22,472 nucleotides of DNA from CAYTET01 sp964436975 (lineage in GTDB: Bacteria > Bacillota_I > Bacilli_A > Erysipelotrichales > Erysipelotrichaceae): positions 1 to 22,472 of the forward strand of contig CAYTET010000032.1 in NCBI GenBank assembly GCA_964436975.1, written 5' to 3'. The position numbers and the translations under genes are program-made. The notes beneath the pieces are model-generated. The model saw only the letters and a list, made by a program, of their open reading frames with translations. It searched no databases and was not told where the DNA came from. This document shows positions 1-6,395 of this stretch, one piece after another. Each line of letters opens with the position of its first letter. Position 1 is the stretch's first letter.

Positions 1-189
1 GGACCCCTGCCGCAGCGTTGACATCATGACTTCAGAGACGACGCTGTCCTTGCTGGAAATACTGGCGCTGGCCGTCATCATCATTCCGAAAAGCATCAAA
101 AAAACAGTGCAGCCGTTAATCAGACGGTCACTATTTGCCGGCAGAGCCAGCAGCGTTCCTATCCATTTTTTTATCTTTTTGGCCGCCAT
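1..189 (-). CDS. FtsW/RodA/SpoVE-family cell-wall protein, N-terminal part only
   Basis: This is the first 63 codons of a gene that runs off the left edge. The ATG lies at 187-189 behind a good ribosome site (AAGGAG, 5 bases upstream). The protein begins with a basic stretch (MAAKKIKKW), then an Asp-Arg followed by a hydrophobic segment (LINGCTVFLMLFGMMMTASA) and, further on, a Leu-Arg-Gln. In SEDS-family glycosyltransferases (FtsW, RodA, SpoVE) the first membrane helix follows a D-(R/K)-L pattern and ends in (M/V)-x-(Y/T)-SAS, with an RQ pair before helix two; the match is good but short. These proteins polymerise peptidoglycan strands at the septum or lateral wall. Which of the three it is cannot be decided from 63 residues. 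It is divergent from def, with about 160 bases between the two starts. Confidence 0.62.
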   Translation of the reverse strand, partial: MAAKKIKKWIGTLLALPANSDRLINGCTVFLMLFGMMMTASASISSKDSVVSEVMMSTLRQGS

Positions 190-237
190 CTGCTCTCCTT
201 ATTCCATCATTTAATTAAAGCATTTTTCATAATAAAA

Positions 238-269
238 TGATATACTATTATCCGTGTTTAGTGTATAAT
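238..269 (+). promoter_or_regulatory. Possible promoter for def-rnjA
   Basis: An extended -10 (TG-A-TATACT) occupies 238-246 and a perfect TATAAT hexamer lies at 264-269. Neither has a convincing -35 at 16-18 bases. The region is AT-rich, lies between divergent genes, and leaves roughly 80-100 bases of leader before the def ATG. The site could equally include a minus-strand promoter for the FtsW-like gene. Confidence 0.35.
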
Positions 270-352
270 AATTTGTGTAGTTGGTGTTATCTTTGGAAAA
301 TATACCATCAATATATCCGTTCGGTCTTTTTAGACTGACGAAAGGAAATATA

Positions 353-913
353 ATGATTATTGAAGCTGCTGATATCATCCTTGATCCAAATCCTGTTTTG
401 CGCCTGAAAGCTGAAACAGTTCCGCTGCCCCTGACGGCCAAAGATAAGAGAATCCTTAAAGACCTGCTGAATTATGTCCGCCGCACGCACAGCGATGAAT
501 ACTGTGAAAAGCACAGTCTGCGGCCCTCCGTTGGCATTGCTGCGCCGCAGATCGGCATTTCGAAAAGGCTGCTGGCTGTTTCTATAGCCGGCCCGACTAA
601 AGAGGATTCGGTTGAGTTTGCCCTGGCCAATCCACTGATTATCTCCAACTCGGTTCAGAAGTCATACCTGGCAAACGGGGAAAGCTGCCTCAGTGTTGTT
701 CCTGATGTCAGCGGCATTGTCCCAAGATATGCCAGAATAACAGTATCAGCTTACGATTTAATAATGGACAGGCAGATTGAAATCAGGCTTTCTGATTACC
801 CGGCTATTGTTATGCAGCATGAAATTGATCATTTATACGGTCATCTGTACTATGACCACATCAACAAGAAAAATCCACAGGCTCCGCTTGACGGAGCTGT
901 CGTTATTGGATAG
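353..913 (+). CDS. def: Peptide deformylase (type 2)
   Basis: Metalloenzyme that removes the formyl group from the N-terminal methionine of new proteins in the cytosol. The 186-residue protein carries the three family motifs: motif 1 as SVGIAAPQIG (usually GVGLAAPQ), motif 2 as NGESCLSV (usually GEGCLS), and motif 3 as QHEIDHL, with the metal ligands Cys and two His present. Overall spacing and the tail (YPAIVMQHEIDHL then LYYDHI) fit the longer Gram-positive type 2 enzymes of about 180 residues. An ATG at 281 is in frame, but 353 is preferred: AAAGGAA lies 6 bases before it and the protein then starts where type 2 enzymes start. The two motif substitutions (Gly to Ser in motifs 1 and 2) are mild. 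The rnjA gene follows 13 bases downstream, so the two are probably cotranscribed. Confidence 0.95.
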   Translation: MIIEAADIILDPNPVLRLKAETVPLPLTAKDKRILKDLLNYVRRTHSDEYCEKHSLRPSVGIAAPQIGISKRLLAVSIAGPTKEDSVEFALANPLIISNSVQKSYLANGESCLSVVPDVSGIVPRYARITVSAYDLIMDRQIEIRLSDYPAIVMQHEIDHLYGHLYYDHINKKNPQAPLDGAVVIG

Positions 914-926
914 AAAGGAGTATTAA

Positions 927-2762
927 ATGACTATCCAACAAAATCTCGTCAATGAGACTGCCGATACCATTCTGCCAAATGATACGCTTGTTTTTGCGCT
1001 GGGCGGCTTGGGTGAAGTTGGAAAAAACACCTACTGCGTGCAGGTTAATGATGAAATAATCATAATCGATGCAGGTGTTTCGTTTCCTGATGAAGAACTG
1101 CTGGGGGTTGACTATGTCATTCCTGATTACACTTACCTGATCCGCAATCAGGAGAAAATCAAAGGTCTGTTTGTCACCCACGGCCACGAAGACCACATCG
1201 GCGGCATCACCTTCTTATTGAAGGTCTGTCCGATCAGGGACATTTACGCCGCCAACCTGACCATCGCCCTGATAAAGCGTCATCTGGATGAGCAGCACAT
1301 GACTGACCGGGTCAAGCTTCATGTCGTCAATCATGATTCACGGTTCAATTCCAAATATTTTCATGTAGGCTTTTTTAAGATTACCCACTCCATCCCCGAC
1401 TGTCTGGGAATGATCATCCAGACCCCCAACGGCTGGGTCATGTCAACCGGCGACTTTAAATTTGACCTCACCCCTATTACGGCTGAAGCTAACGCTGATT
1501 ACCAGCGCATCTGCTTTATGGGCAGCTATGGCATTGACCTGCTGCTGTCTGACTCGACTAATTCGGCCGTACCGGGCTTTTCAATTTCCGAAAAAGAAGT
1601 GGCCCGCTCCCTGCTGGAAGAAATCCAGAAAACACCGGGGCGGCTGCTTATTGCCACCTTCTCTTCCAATGTATACCGGGTAAAGCAGATTATTTCTGCC
1701 GCGGTTACCTGCGGCCGCAAGGTCTGCATTATCGGACGCTCCATTGACTCGGTTGTTACCATTGCCCGCCAGCTGGGCTATATCGACGCTAAGGACAGTG
1801 ACTTTATTCCGCCCGAATCCCTGGATTCCATCAGCGCGGACAAGGTCTGTATTCTATGCACCGGCACCCAGGGCGAGCCTCTGGCCGCCTTAAGCCGGAT
1901 GGCCAGCGGCTCCAACCGCTTCATCAAGATTATCCCCGGTGATACCGTCCTGTTTTCGTCCAGCGCCATCCCCGGCAATGAAATCGGCATTAATAAGATT
2001 ATCAACTCCCTGACCCGGCTGGGTGCCGTCGTCAAGACCAGAACCACCCTGAACAGCCTGCATACCACCGGCCATGCTTCCAAAGAGGAGCAGGAACTGA
2101 TGCTGCAGCTGGTCCAGCCGCATTACTTCATGCCTATGCACGGCGAATACAAGATGCTGCGCCAGCATGCTGATACCGCCATGGCCACCGGCATCCCGCG
2201 GGAGAATATCTTCATCTGCGGCAACGGCGATGTTGTCATCCTACGTGATCATAAATGCTATGCCTATTCCAACCGCATTCAGACTGATGATATCTATGTA
2301 GACGGCACCGATTCGTCCGGCGTAGCCACTGCGGTTCTGCGTGATCGCAAAATTTTGGCTGATAACGGCCTGGTGGCGGTAATTGTGACCATCGATTCAC
2401 GTTATAACAAGATAATGGTAAGACCTAATATCGTTTCCCGCGGCTTTGTCTTCATCAAGGAAAACCAGACCCTGCTCAAGGAAGCCGAACTGCTGGTATT
2501 TGACAATCTTAAAAAGAAGATGCAGCAGAAAGTAACTTTTGGTGAATTGAAGAACAGCATCCGCGAAACCCTTGAGCCGTTCTTATACAATAAAACGCAT
2601 CGCAATCCCATTGTCATTCCTGTTATTCTAAATTCCCGGGAAGCGATGGCTGCCATGGCGGCAAAGCGCGATGTCCAGAAGAATACAGCTGGCACCGGAA
2701 AACCGGCCGCCAAGAAAGCGAACCGGAAGAATCCGGCCAAGAAAAATGAAACTCTACATTAA
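927..2762 (+). CDS. rnjA: Ribonuclease J (J1-type)
   Basis: Exo- and endoribonuclease of mRNA decay and RNA maturation in Bacillota, cytoplasmic. The 611-residue protein has the metallo-beta-lactamase motif HGHEDHIGG intact (inactive J2 paralogues have lost it, hence the J1 call), an N-terminal GGLGEVGKN start, STGDFKFD, the beta-CASP block (LLSDSTNSAVPG, ATFSSN, CTGTQGEP), MPMHGEYKML with another metal-binding His, and the C-terminal dimer domain. The last 35 or so residues are Lys/Ala-rich and low in complexity, making the protein longer than the usual 555; such a tail probably binds RNA. The ribosome site is AAAGGAG, 7 bases before the ATG. The gene sits 13 bases after def, and its last 17 bases overlap the next gene in another frame. 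Confidence 0.95.
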   Translation: MTIQQNLVNETADTILPNDTLVFALGGLGEVGKNTYCVQVNDEIIIIDAGVSFPDEELLGVDYVIPDYTYLIRNQEKIKGLFVTHGHEDHIGGITFLLKVCPIRDIYAANLTIALIKRHLDEQHMTDRVKLHVVNHDSRFNSKYFHVGFFKITHSIPDCLGMIIQTPNGWVMSTGDFKFDLTPITAEANADYQRICFMGSYGIDLLLSDSTNSAVPGFSISEKEVARSLLEEIQKTPGRLLIATFSSNVYRVKQIISAAVTCGRKVCIIGRSIDSVVTIARQLGYIDAKDSDFIPPESLDSISADKVCILCTGTQGEPLAALSRMASGSNRFIKIIPGDTVLFSSSAIPGNEIGINKIINSLTRLGAVVKTRTTLNSLHTTGHASKEEQELMLQLVQPHYFMPMHGEYKMLRQHADTAMATGIPRENIFICGNGDVVILRDHKCYAYSNRIQTDDIYVDGTDSSGVATAVLRDRKILADNGLVAVIVTIDSRYNKIMVRPNIVSRGFVFIKENQTLLKEAELLVFDNLKKKMQQKVTFGELKNSIRETLEPFLYNKTHRNPIVIPVILNSREAMAAMAAKRDVQKNTAGTGKPAAKKANRKNPAKKNETLH

Positions 2763-3252
2763 ACAGAAAGTATTTTCCCTGCACGACCGGTTTTATGTCC
2801 GGGACCAGGACGGGGCTGAAGTATACTCGGTAGTCGGTGATATTTTTACCATTGGCCGCAAGCTGCATATCTGTGACCTTAATGATAACGAGCTGCTCTT
2901 CATTGAGCAGAAAATACTTACCCTGCTGCCCTGCTATTATCTGAAACGGGGTGATGTGCTGGCCGCTACCGTAAAGCGGCAATTCACCTTCTTCAAGCGT
3001 TCCTACAACATTGAGAATCTGAACTGGCATGTTGAAGGGAATTTCATGGATCACGATTTTGTCGTCTATGATGCCGTCGGCACAGCCATTGCGACTGTCA
3101 GCAAGGCCTGGCTGTCCTGGGGTGATTCCTACCAGATTGATTTTGCCCCGGATCAGGATGAACTGCTGCTTATCGGGGTTATCATCTGCATAGATGCCGA
3201 TATGGCCAGTGAACAGGCTTCTCATTCTTCATCATCCAACAGTGGAAACTGA
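2746..3252 (+). CDS. LURP-one-related (tubby-like fold) protein
   Basis: A 168-residue protein of the LURP-one-related family (DUF567, tubby C-terminal-like fold). Its start MKLYIKQKVFSLHDRF, the FTIGRKLHICDLNDNEL strand pair, and the FIEQKILTLLPCYYL repeat unit are typical. The fold is a beta barrel around a central helix; in other organisms it binds phospholipid or acts as a membrane-linked scaffold, and the bacterial role is not established. The in-frame ATG at 2671 is rejected: the 25 residues it adds are very basic and only reflect the rnjA reading frame. The start at 2746 lies inside the rnjA 3' end and has only a weak AAGAA upstream, so translational coupling to rnjA is likely. The C-terminus is Ser/His/Asn-rich. 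Confidence 0.82.
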   Translation: MKLYIKQKVFSLHDRFYVRDQDGAEVYSVVGDIFTIGRKLHICDLNDNELLFIEQKILTLLPCYYLKRGDVLAATVKRQFTFFKRSYNIENLNWHVEGNFMDHDFVVYDAVGTAIATVSKAWLSWGDSYQIDFAPDQDELLLIGVIICIDADMASEQASHSSSSNSGN

Positions 3253-3254
3253 AC

Positions 3255-3282
3255 AGCCGGGCTTATGCCCGGCTGGTTTTCA
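3255..3282 (+). terminator. Rho-independent terminator of def-rnjA unit
   Basis: A perfect 8-base stem (AGCCGGGC with GCCCGGCT), a TTAT loop, then GGTTTTC. It starts 2 bases after the stop of the LURP-one gene. The T-tract is short but the stem is G+C-rich. Confidence 0.8.
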
Positions 3283-3302
3283 TTTGCCTGATAAAGATTC
3301 TT

Positions 3303-3330
3303 TTGCTCAATCAGGCAGTAGTGTTACAAT
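3303..3330 (+). promoter_or_regulatory. Promoter for the metallophosphoesterase-like gene, apparently leaderless
   Basis: -35 TTGCTC (3303-3308), a 16-base spacer, and an extended -10 TG-T-TACAAT (hexamer 3325-3330). Counting 6 bases past the hexamer puts transcription start at 3337, exactly the A of the ATG. There is no room for a ribosome site in such a transcript. Confidence 0.55.
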
Positions 3331-3336
3331 TAAGGC

Positions 3337-4206
3337 ATGAAAAATCCCGTTATCAGAAAAACTGTGATCTGCATAGCCGTCATCCTTTTTTTATTGGGAG
3401 CAATCGGCGGAAGTTATTTTTATGCCACTCGCTGGTCACAAAAGCACTTTACGGTTGATTATCAGACCGCCGGCAGTTTTCAGATTCCTCTGGCCTTTGA
3501 TAACGTCAGCATCATGTTTCTTTCCGACCTGGAATACGGCTCTTTCTTTGACAGCAGCCGGCTGTCGATTCTGCAGCAGCAGATCAGCCAGCTCAGCAGC
3601 GATATCGTGATCTTCGGCGGCGACCTTTTTGATGAGGGCTATGCCGTCAGCCAGCAGGATATTGATACCGTCACGGCCTTTTTGAAAGGTCTTTCCGCCC
3701 CCGGCGGCAAATTCGCCATTCTCGGTGATTTTGATACCGCTGATTCCCAGCGGCAGAGTCTGGTAACCGCCATCCTTGCGGATGCTGATTTTGAACTGCT
3801 GAAATACGGCGCACCCCTTAAAATTCACAACGGCACCAGCGCCTATATCAATCTGATCGGCTTCAGCTATAATCCGGAGCTTACCGATACAACAGCGGCT
3901 TTCAGCAGCGTTCTGGATTCCTCCTATACTATTGCGGTAATCCACGGTGCCAAGCTGGCCGATACCTTTCCGCTCAATCGGTGCGATCTGACCCTGTCGG
4001 GCCACTCCCATCACCTGCAGATCAATTTCCCCGGTCTGGGCTCCTATAAAACTTCAGCCGCCTCCGGTTCCTACAAGCTGGGAATGCAGACAACGGCTAC
4101 AACCACACTGTACTTATCCAGCGGCCTTGGTGAAACAGCGGTCGATGCCCGCCTGTTTTCCAAGCCTTCCCTGCTGTTTCTGCGCCTTACGGCCACTTCC
4201 CAGTAA
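3337..4206 (+). CDS. Membrane-anchored metallophosphoesterase-like protein with altered catalytic motifs
   Basis: The 289-residue protein begins with a short basic segment and one membrane helix (about residues 8-28, VICIAVILFLLGAIGG), which should place the remainder outside the membrane. The body follows the calcineurin-like phosphoesterase order: LSDLEYG where the family has SDxH, FGGDLFDE (GD motif), ILGDFDT where the family has GNH(D/E), VIHGAK (His motif), and SGHSHHLQI (GHxH motif). Two key positions are changed: the His of DxH is Glu, and the Asn-His of GNH is Asp-Phe. The fold call is fairly safe; the activity is uncertain and may be altered or absent. The ATG at 3337 coincides with the inferred transcription start, and AAGG just before it is too close to act as a normal ribosome site. 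No downstream Met precedes the membrane helix end, so this start is needed for the anchor. Confidence 0.72.
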   Translation: MKNPVIRKTVICIAVILFLLGAIGGSYFYATRWSQKHFTVDYQTAGSFQIPLAFDNVSIMFLSDLEYGSFFDSSRLSILQQQISQLSSDIVIFGGDLFDEGYAVSQQDIDTVTAFLKGLSAPGGKFAILGDFDTADSQRQSLVTAILADADFELLKYGAPLKIHNGTSAYINLIGFSYNPELTDTTAAFSSVLDSSYTIAVIHGAKLADTFPLNRCDLTLSGHSHHLQINFPGLGSYKTSAASGSYKLGMQTTATTTLYLSSGLGETAVDARLFSKPSLLFLRLTATSQ

Positions 4207-4227
4207 TCAGCGGCTGTCCGCCCACAT

Positions 4228-4258
4228 AAAAAGCGATTCAATGAACCGCTTTTTTTTA
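4228..4258. terminator. Bidirectional terminator between convergent genes
   Basis: AAAAAGCG (4228-4235) pairs with CGCTTTTT (4247-4254) around an 11-base centre that adds partial TTCA/TGAA pairing. It has a T-tract of 8 on the plus strand and 5 on the minus strand. It can end both the phosphoesterase-like gene (plus) and uraA (minus). Confidence 0.7.
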
Positions 4259-4272
4259 TACTGGGCCGATGC

Positions 4273-5687
4273 TTACTCGGTAACAGCTTTCTTCTTTTCG
4301 CCAATTGACAGGATGGCGTTGAGAATAATTCCGAAGACTGAGGCTGCCGCAATGCAGGGAACGGAGATTCCGAAGAAGGGAATATTTCCGCCGAAGGCAT
4401 ACTGGCCGCCGATGCCGATAACGCAGATAGAAGCAATTACGGCAATATTCTTAGAGGAGAACATGTCAACTTTCTTATCAATCATAATGGCAATGCCCTG
4501 GGCGGCAATGGCGCCGTACAGATAGATTTCCAAACCGCCTAAGACGGCCAGAGGAATACCATAGATGGCTTTGATAAGCGGGGTGAAGCAGGAAATGATC
4601 ATAGCGATGATGGCGGCCGCAATCAGAACCGNNNNNNNNNNGAGAAGACTTTAGTGATGGCCATTGTCGAAATGTTTTCACCGTAGTTTGTACCGGCCGG
4701 ACCGCCGACAAAACCGGAGACCATATCACACAGACCGTCACCGATCAGATTACGGTCCAGCAGACTGGCAATGTCATACTTCTTTGTTGAATGCTTTTTC
4801 TTGGCCACATCATTGACATAGATATCAAGCTGATACATATGGGCAGTTGATTCCGGAATAGTGGCGATGGCAATCGGCATGATTCCGATCAGGGCAGTCA
4901 GGCTGTATTTAGGCAGGCTGAAGGCCGGAATCGCAAAGACACCGAAGGACCACAAGGAGTTCAATGACTCATCCGAGATGGAGCGGAACAGCTGCCAGCT
5001 TGAATCCAGAGCCAGAAAATAGAACAGTGCCGCAACCAGACACCCGGTGGCAGCGCCCAACAGAAGCGGCAGCTGGCCTAAAATACCTTTTAAATACCGG
5101 GCATAGATAATTGTCGAAAGCAGTGTAACCATTGAAACAGTGCAGTAGATATAGACATTGTACTGACCGCCGGTGGAGACAAAGGCGTCGCTCATGGCAT
5201 TGCCGGCCAGAGTCAGACCGATGATCATTGATACCGAGCCGGTAATAGTGGCCGGGAGCAGTTTTTCAACCGCCTTATGGCCGAATTTTTTAACAATCAG
5301 ACCAGCGGCAATGGAAACCAGACCGCTGCAGATAATGCCGAACTGGGCCTTGGAAATCAGTTCGGTGGGCAGAATGCCGGTGGCCTGCCATGAAGCAATC
5401 TGCTCGGCGCTGCCTTCGGCTAAAACCATTGAAGAAATCGCCGTCAGATAGGCAAAGCTGGAACCATAGTATAACGGAATCTTCTTGCCGGTAATCAGAA
5501 TAAAGCATAAGGTTGCCAGACCGGAAGCAAAAATCGTGGTGCTGACCTGAAAGCCGGTGATAAGCGCAACGGTAACCGTTGCCGGAAACATTACTATGAC
5601 CTGCTGAACAGCATACAGAAGCAGTTTCCCGAATGATGGTTTCTCATCAGGAAGATAACCGTAAACTTCATCCTTTGTTTCTGACAT
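4273..5687 (-). CDS. uraA: Uracil permease, NCS2 family (interrupted by an assembly gap)
   Basis: Membrane transporter taking up uracil by proton symport; NCS2 proteins have 14 membrane segments. The N-terminal part (354 residues, from 5687) has KLLLYAVQQVIVMFPATV, PLYYGSSFAYL and the NCS2 signature GGPAGTNYGENISTMAITKVF. After the N run the reading continues in another frame as VLIAAAIIAMIISCF, with a Pro-Leu-Ala-Val-Leu-Gly-Gly stretch, and ends at 4273 in EKKKAVTE. Nothing of the family appears missing except about 3-4 residues at the gap, so the frame change comes from the arbitrary 10-N spacer, not a mutation. AGGAGGG lies 8 bases before the ATG. pyrR ends 14 bases upstream, so the two form a pyrimidine-salvage operon under PyrR control (pyrP in Bacillus naming). 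Confidence 0.88.
4632..4641. other. Assembly gap of 10 N
   Basis: Ten undetermined bases inside uraA. Joining the two coding frames needs a gap length of 2, 5, 8 or 11 bases (remainder 2 on division by 3). Comparison with the usual KVYSxWVIxGAAIIA spacing favours 5 or 8. The stated 10 is therefore a placeholder length. Confidence 0.95.
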
Positions 5688-5701
5688 TGCAGAACCCTCC
5701 T

Positions 5702-6238
5702 CTATCTTTCCTCTATATCAACATCCGTCTTGCCGTCATACTCTTCCATATGCACAGCAACAACCTCGCTCAGCGAAGTTGGAATGTTTTTACCGACATA
5801 ATTGGCCTTAATGGGCAGTTCACTGTGACCGCGGTCAACCAGAACGCACAGCTGGATCTTGGCCGGCCGTCCCAGGCTTACCAGCGCATCCAAAGCGGCC
5901 CGGGCCGTTCTTCCCGTGAAGATTACATCGTCCACCAGAATAACGGTTTTATCCGTTATCGCAAAAGGAACATGGGTGGAAGACACGACCGGATCAGCGG
6001 CGATTTTTGAAAGATCATCACGATACATGGTGATATCAAGTTCGCCCACTTCCAGCCGGCTGCCGTCAATATCGGCAATGTTGTCAGCCAGCCGCCGGGC
6101 CAAAGGAATCCCCCGGGTTTTGATGCCTATCAGAACGACATCACTGACACCGTGATTCTGCTCGATGATCTGGTGGGCCAGTCTGACCAGCGTTCTTTTG
6201 ACGTCTTCTTCACTCATCAGCTGCGCTTTGACTTTCAT
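5702..6238 (-). CDS. pyrR: PyrR: pyr operon attenuation protein / uracil phosphoribosyltransferase
   Basis: RNA-binding regulator that senses UMP and binds a loop in pyr leader transcripts to cause termination; it also has uracil phosphoribosyltransferase activity. The 178-residue protein carries the PRPP-binding motif VILVDDVIFTGRTARAALDA, IGIKTRGIPLARRL near the N-terminus, and VDRGHSELPI; the length matches the usual 180. The frame is open further upstream to an ATG at 6268, but 6238 is preferred: GAGAGGGGC lies just before it and MKVKAQLMSEEDVKRT is the normal start. The extra upstream codons would come from the attenuator hairpin. uraA follows 14 bases downstream. PyrR probably controls its own expression through the leader at 6239-6351. 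Confidence 0.96.
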   Translation of the reverse strand: MKVKAQLMSEEDVKRTLVRLAHQIIEQNHGVSDVVLIGIKTRGIPLARRLADNIADIDGSRLEVGELDITMYRDDLSKIAADPVVSSTHVPFAITDKTVILVDDVIFTGRTARAALDALVSLGRPAKIQLCVLVDRGHSELPIKANYVGKNIPTSLSEVVAVHMEEYDGKTDVDIEER

Positions 6239-6351
6239 CTTGCCCCTCTCTGCCAAAAAAGACCTCATCCGCAGAGGGGCAAGGTCGAATTAAGCCTATG
6301 TAAAAAGCCTATCGCTAACTTGCCGGTCTCACGGTACCGTCTTTAAAGTTA
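6239..6351 (-). promoter_or_regulatory. PyrR-responsive attenuator leader
   Basis: Read on the minus strand. The PyrR-binding loop spans 6351-6316: lower stem UAACUU/AAGUUA, a purine-rich bulge (UAAAGA), upper stem CGGU/ACCG, and hexaloop CCGUGA, which fits the known CNGNGA consensus. The 3' side, GACCGGCAAG, is the typical continuation. GGCAAG (6324-6319) can pair with CUUGCC (6283-6278), the 5' arm of the downstream terminator, as antiterminator. Known mechanism: PyrR with UMP stabilises the loop, frees CUUGCC, and the terminator forms. The same CUUGCC arm can also pair with the ribosome site of pyrR (see findings). Confidence 0.85.
6255..6286 (-). terminator. Attenuator terminator in pyrR leader
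   Basis: On the minus strand GACCU (6286-6282) pairs with AGGUC (6265-6261), extended by two wobble pairs and a CC/GG step, and is followed directly by six U (6260-6255). It lies between the PyrR-binding loop and the pyrR ribosome site. Confidence 0.75.
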
Positions 6352-6359
6352 CTGGAATA

Positions 6360-6388
6360 ATAAAACCATAAATCAGCATCTTATGCAA
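6360..6388 (-). promoter_or_regulatory. Promoter of pyrR-uraA
   Basis: -35 TTGCAT (6388-6383), a 17-base spacer, and -10 TTTTAT (6365-6360) preceded by TGG, an extended -10. Transcription would start at about 6353, just before the PyrR-binding loop. Confidence 0.6.
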
Positions 6389-6395
6389 GGACTTT

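Noticed and set aside
281..352. Upstream in-frame start of def adding 24 residues
   Set aside because: The extension has no family similarity and overlaps the likely leader; the ATG at 353 has the ribosome site and the expected N-terminus.
2671..2745. Upstream in-frame start of the LURP-one gene
   Set aside because: The added residues are an Arg/Lys/Pro-rich readout of the rnjA tail in another frame; the family starts at MKLYIKQKV.
2623..3225. 200-codon minus-strand frame opposite the rnjA end and the LURP-one gene
   Set aside because: It overlaps a convincing plus-strand gene of known family; no ribosome site or known motif was seen.
4478..4741. Minus-strand frame reading through the N run
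   Set aside because: It is an alternative frame of uraA; the uraA frames on both sides of the gap give continuous NCS2 similarity.
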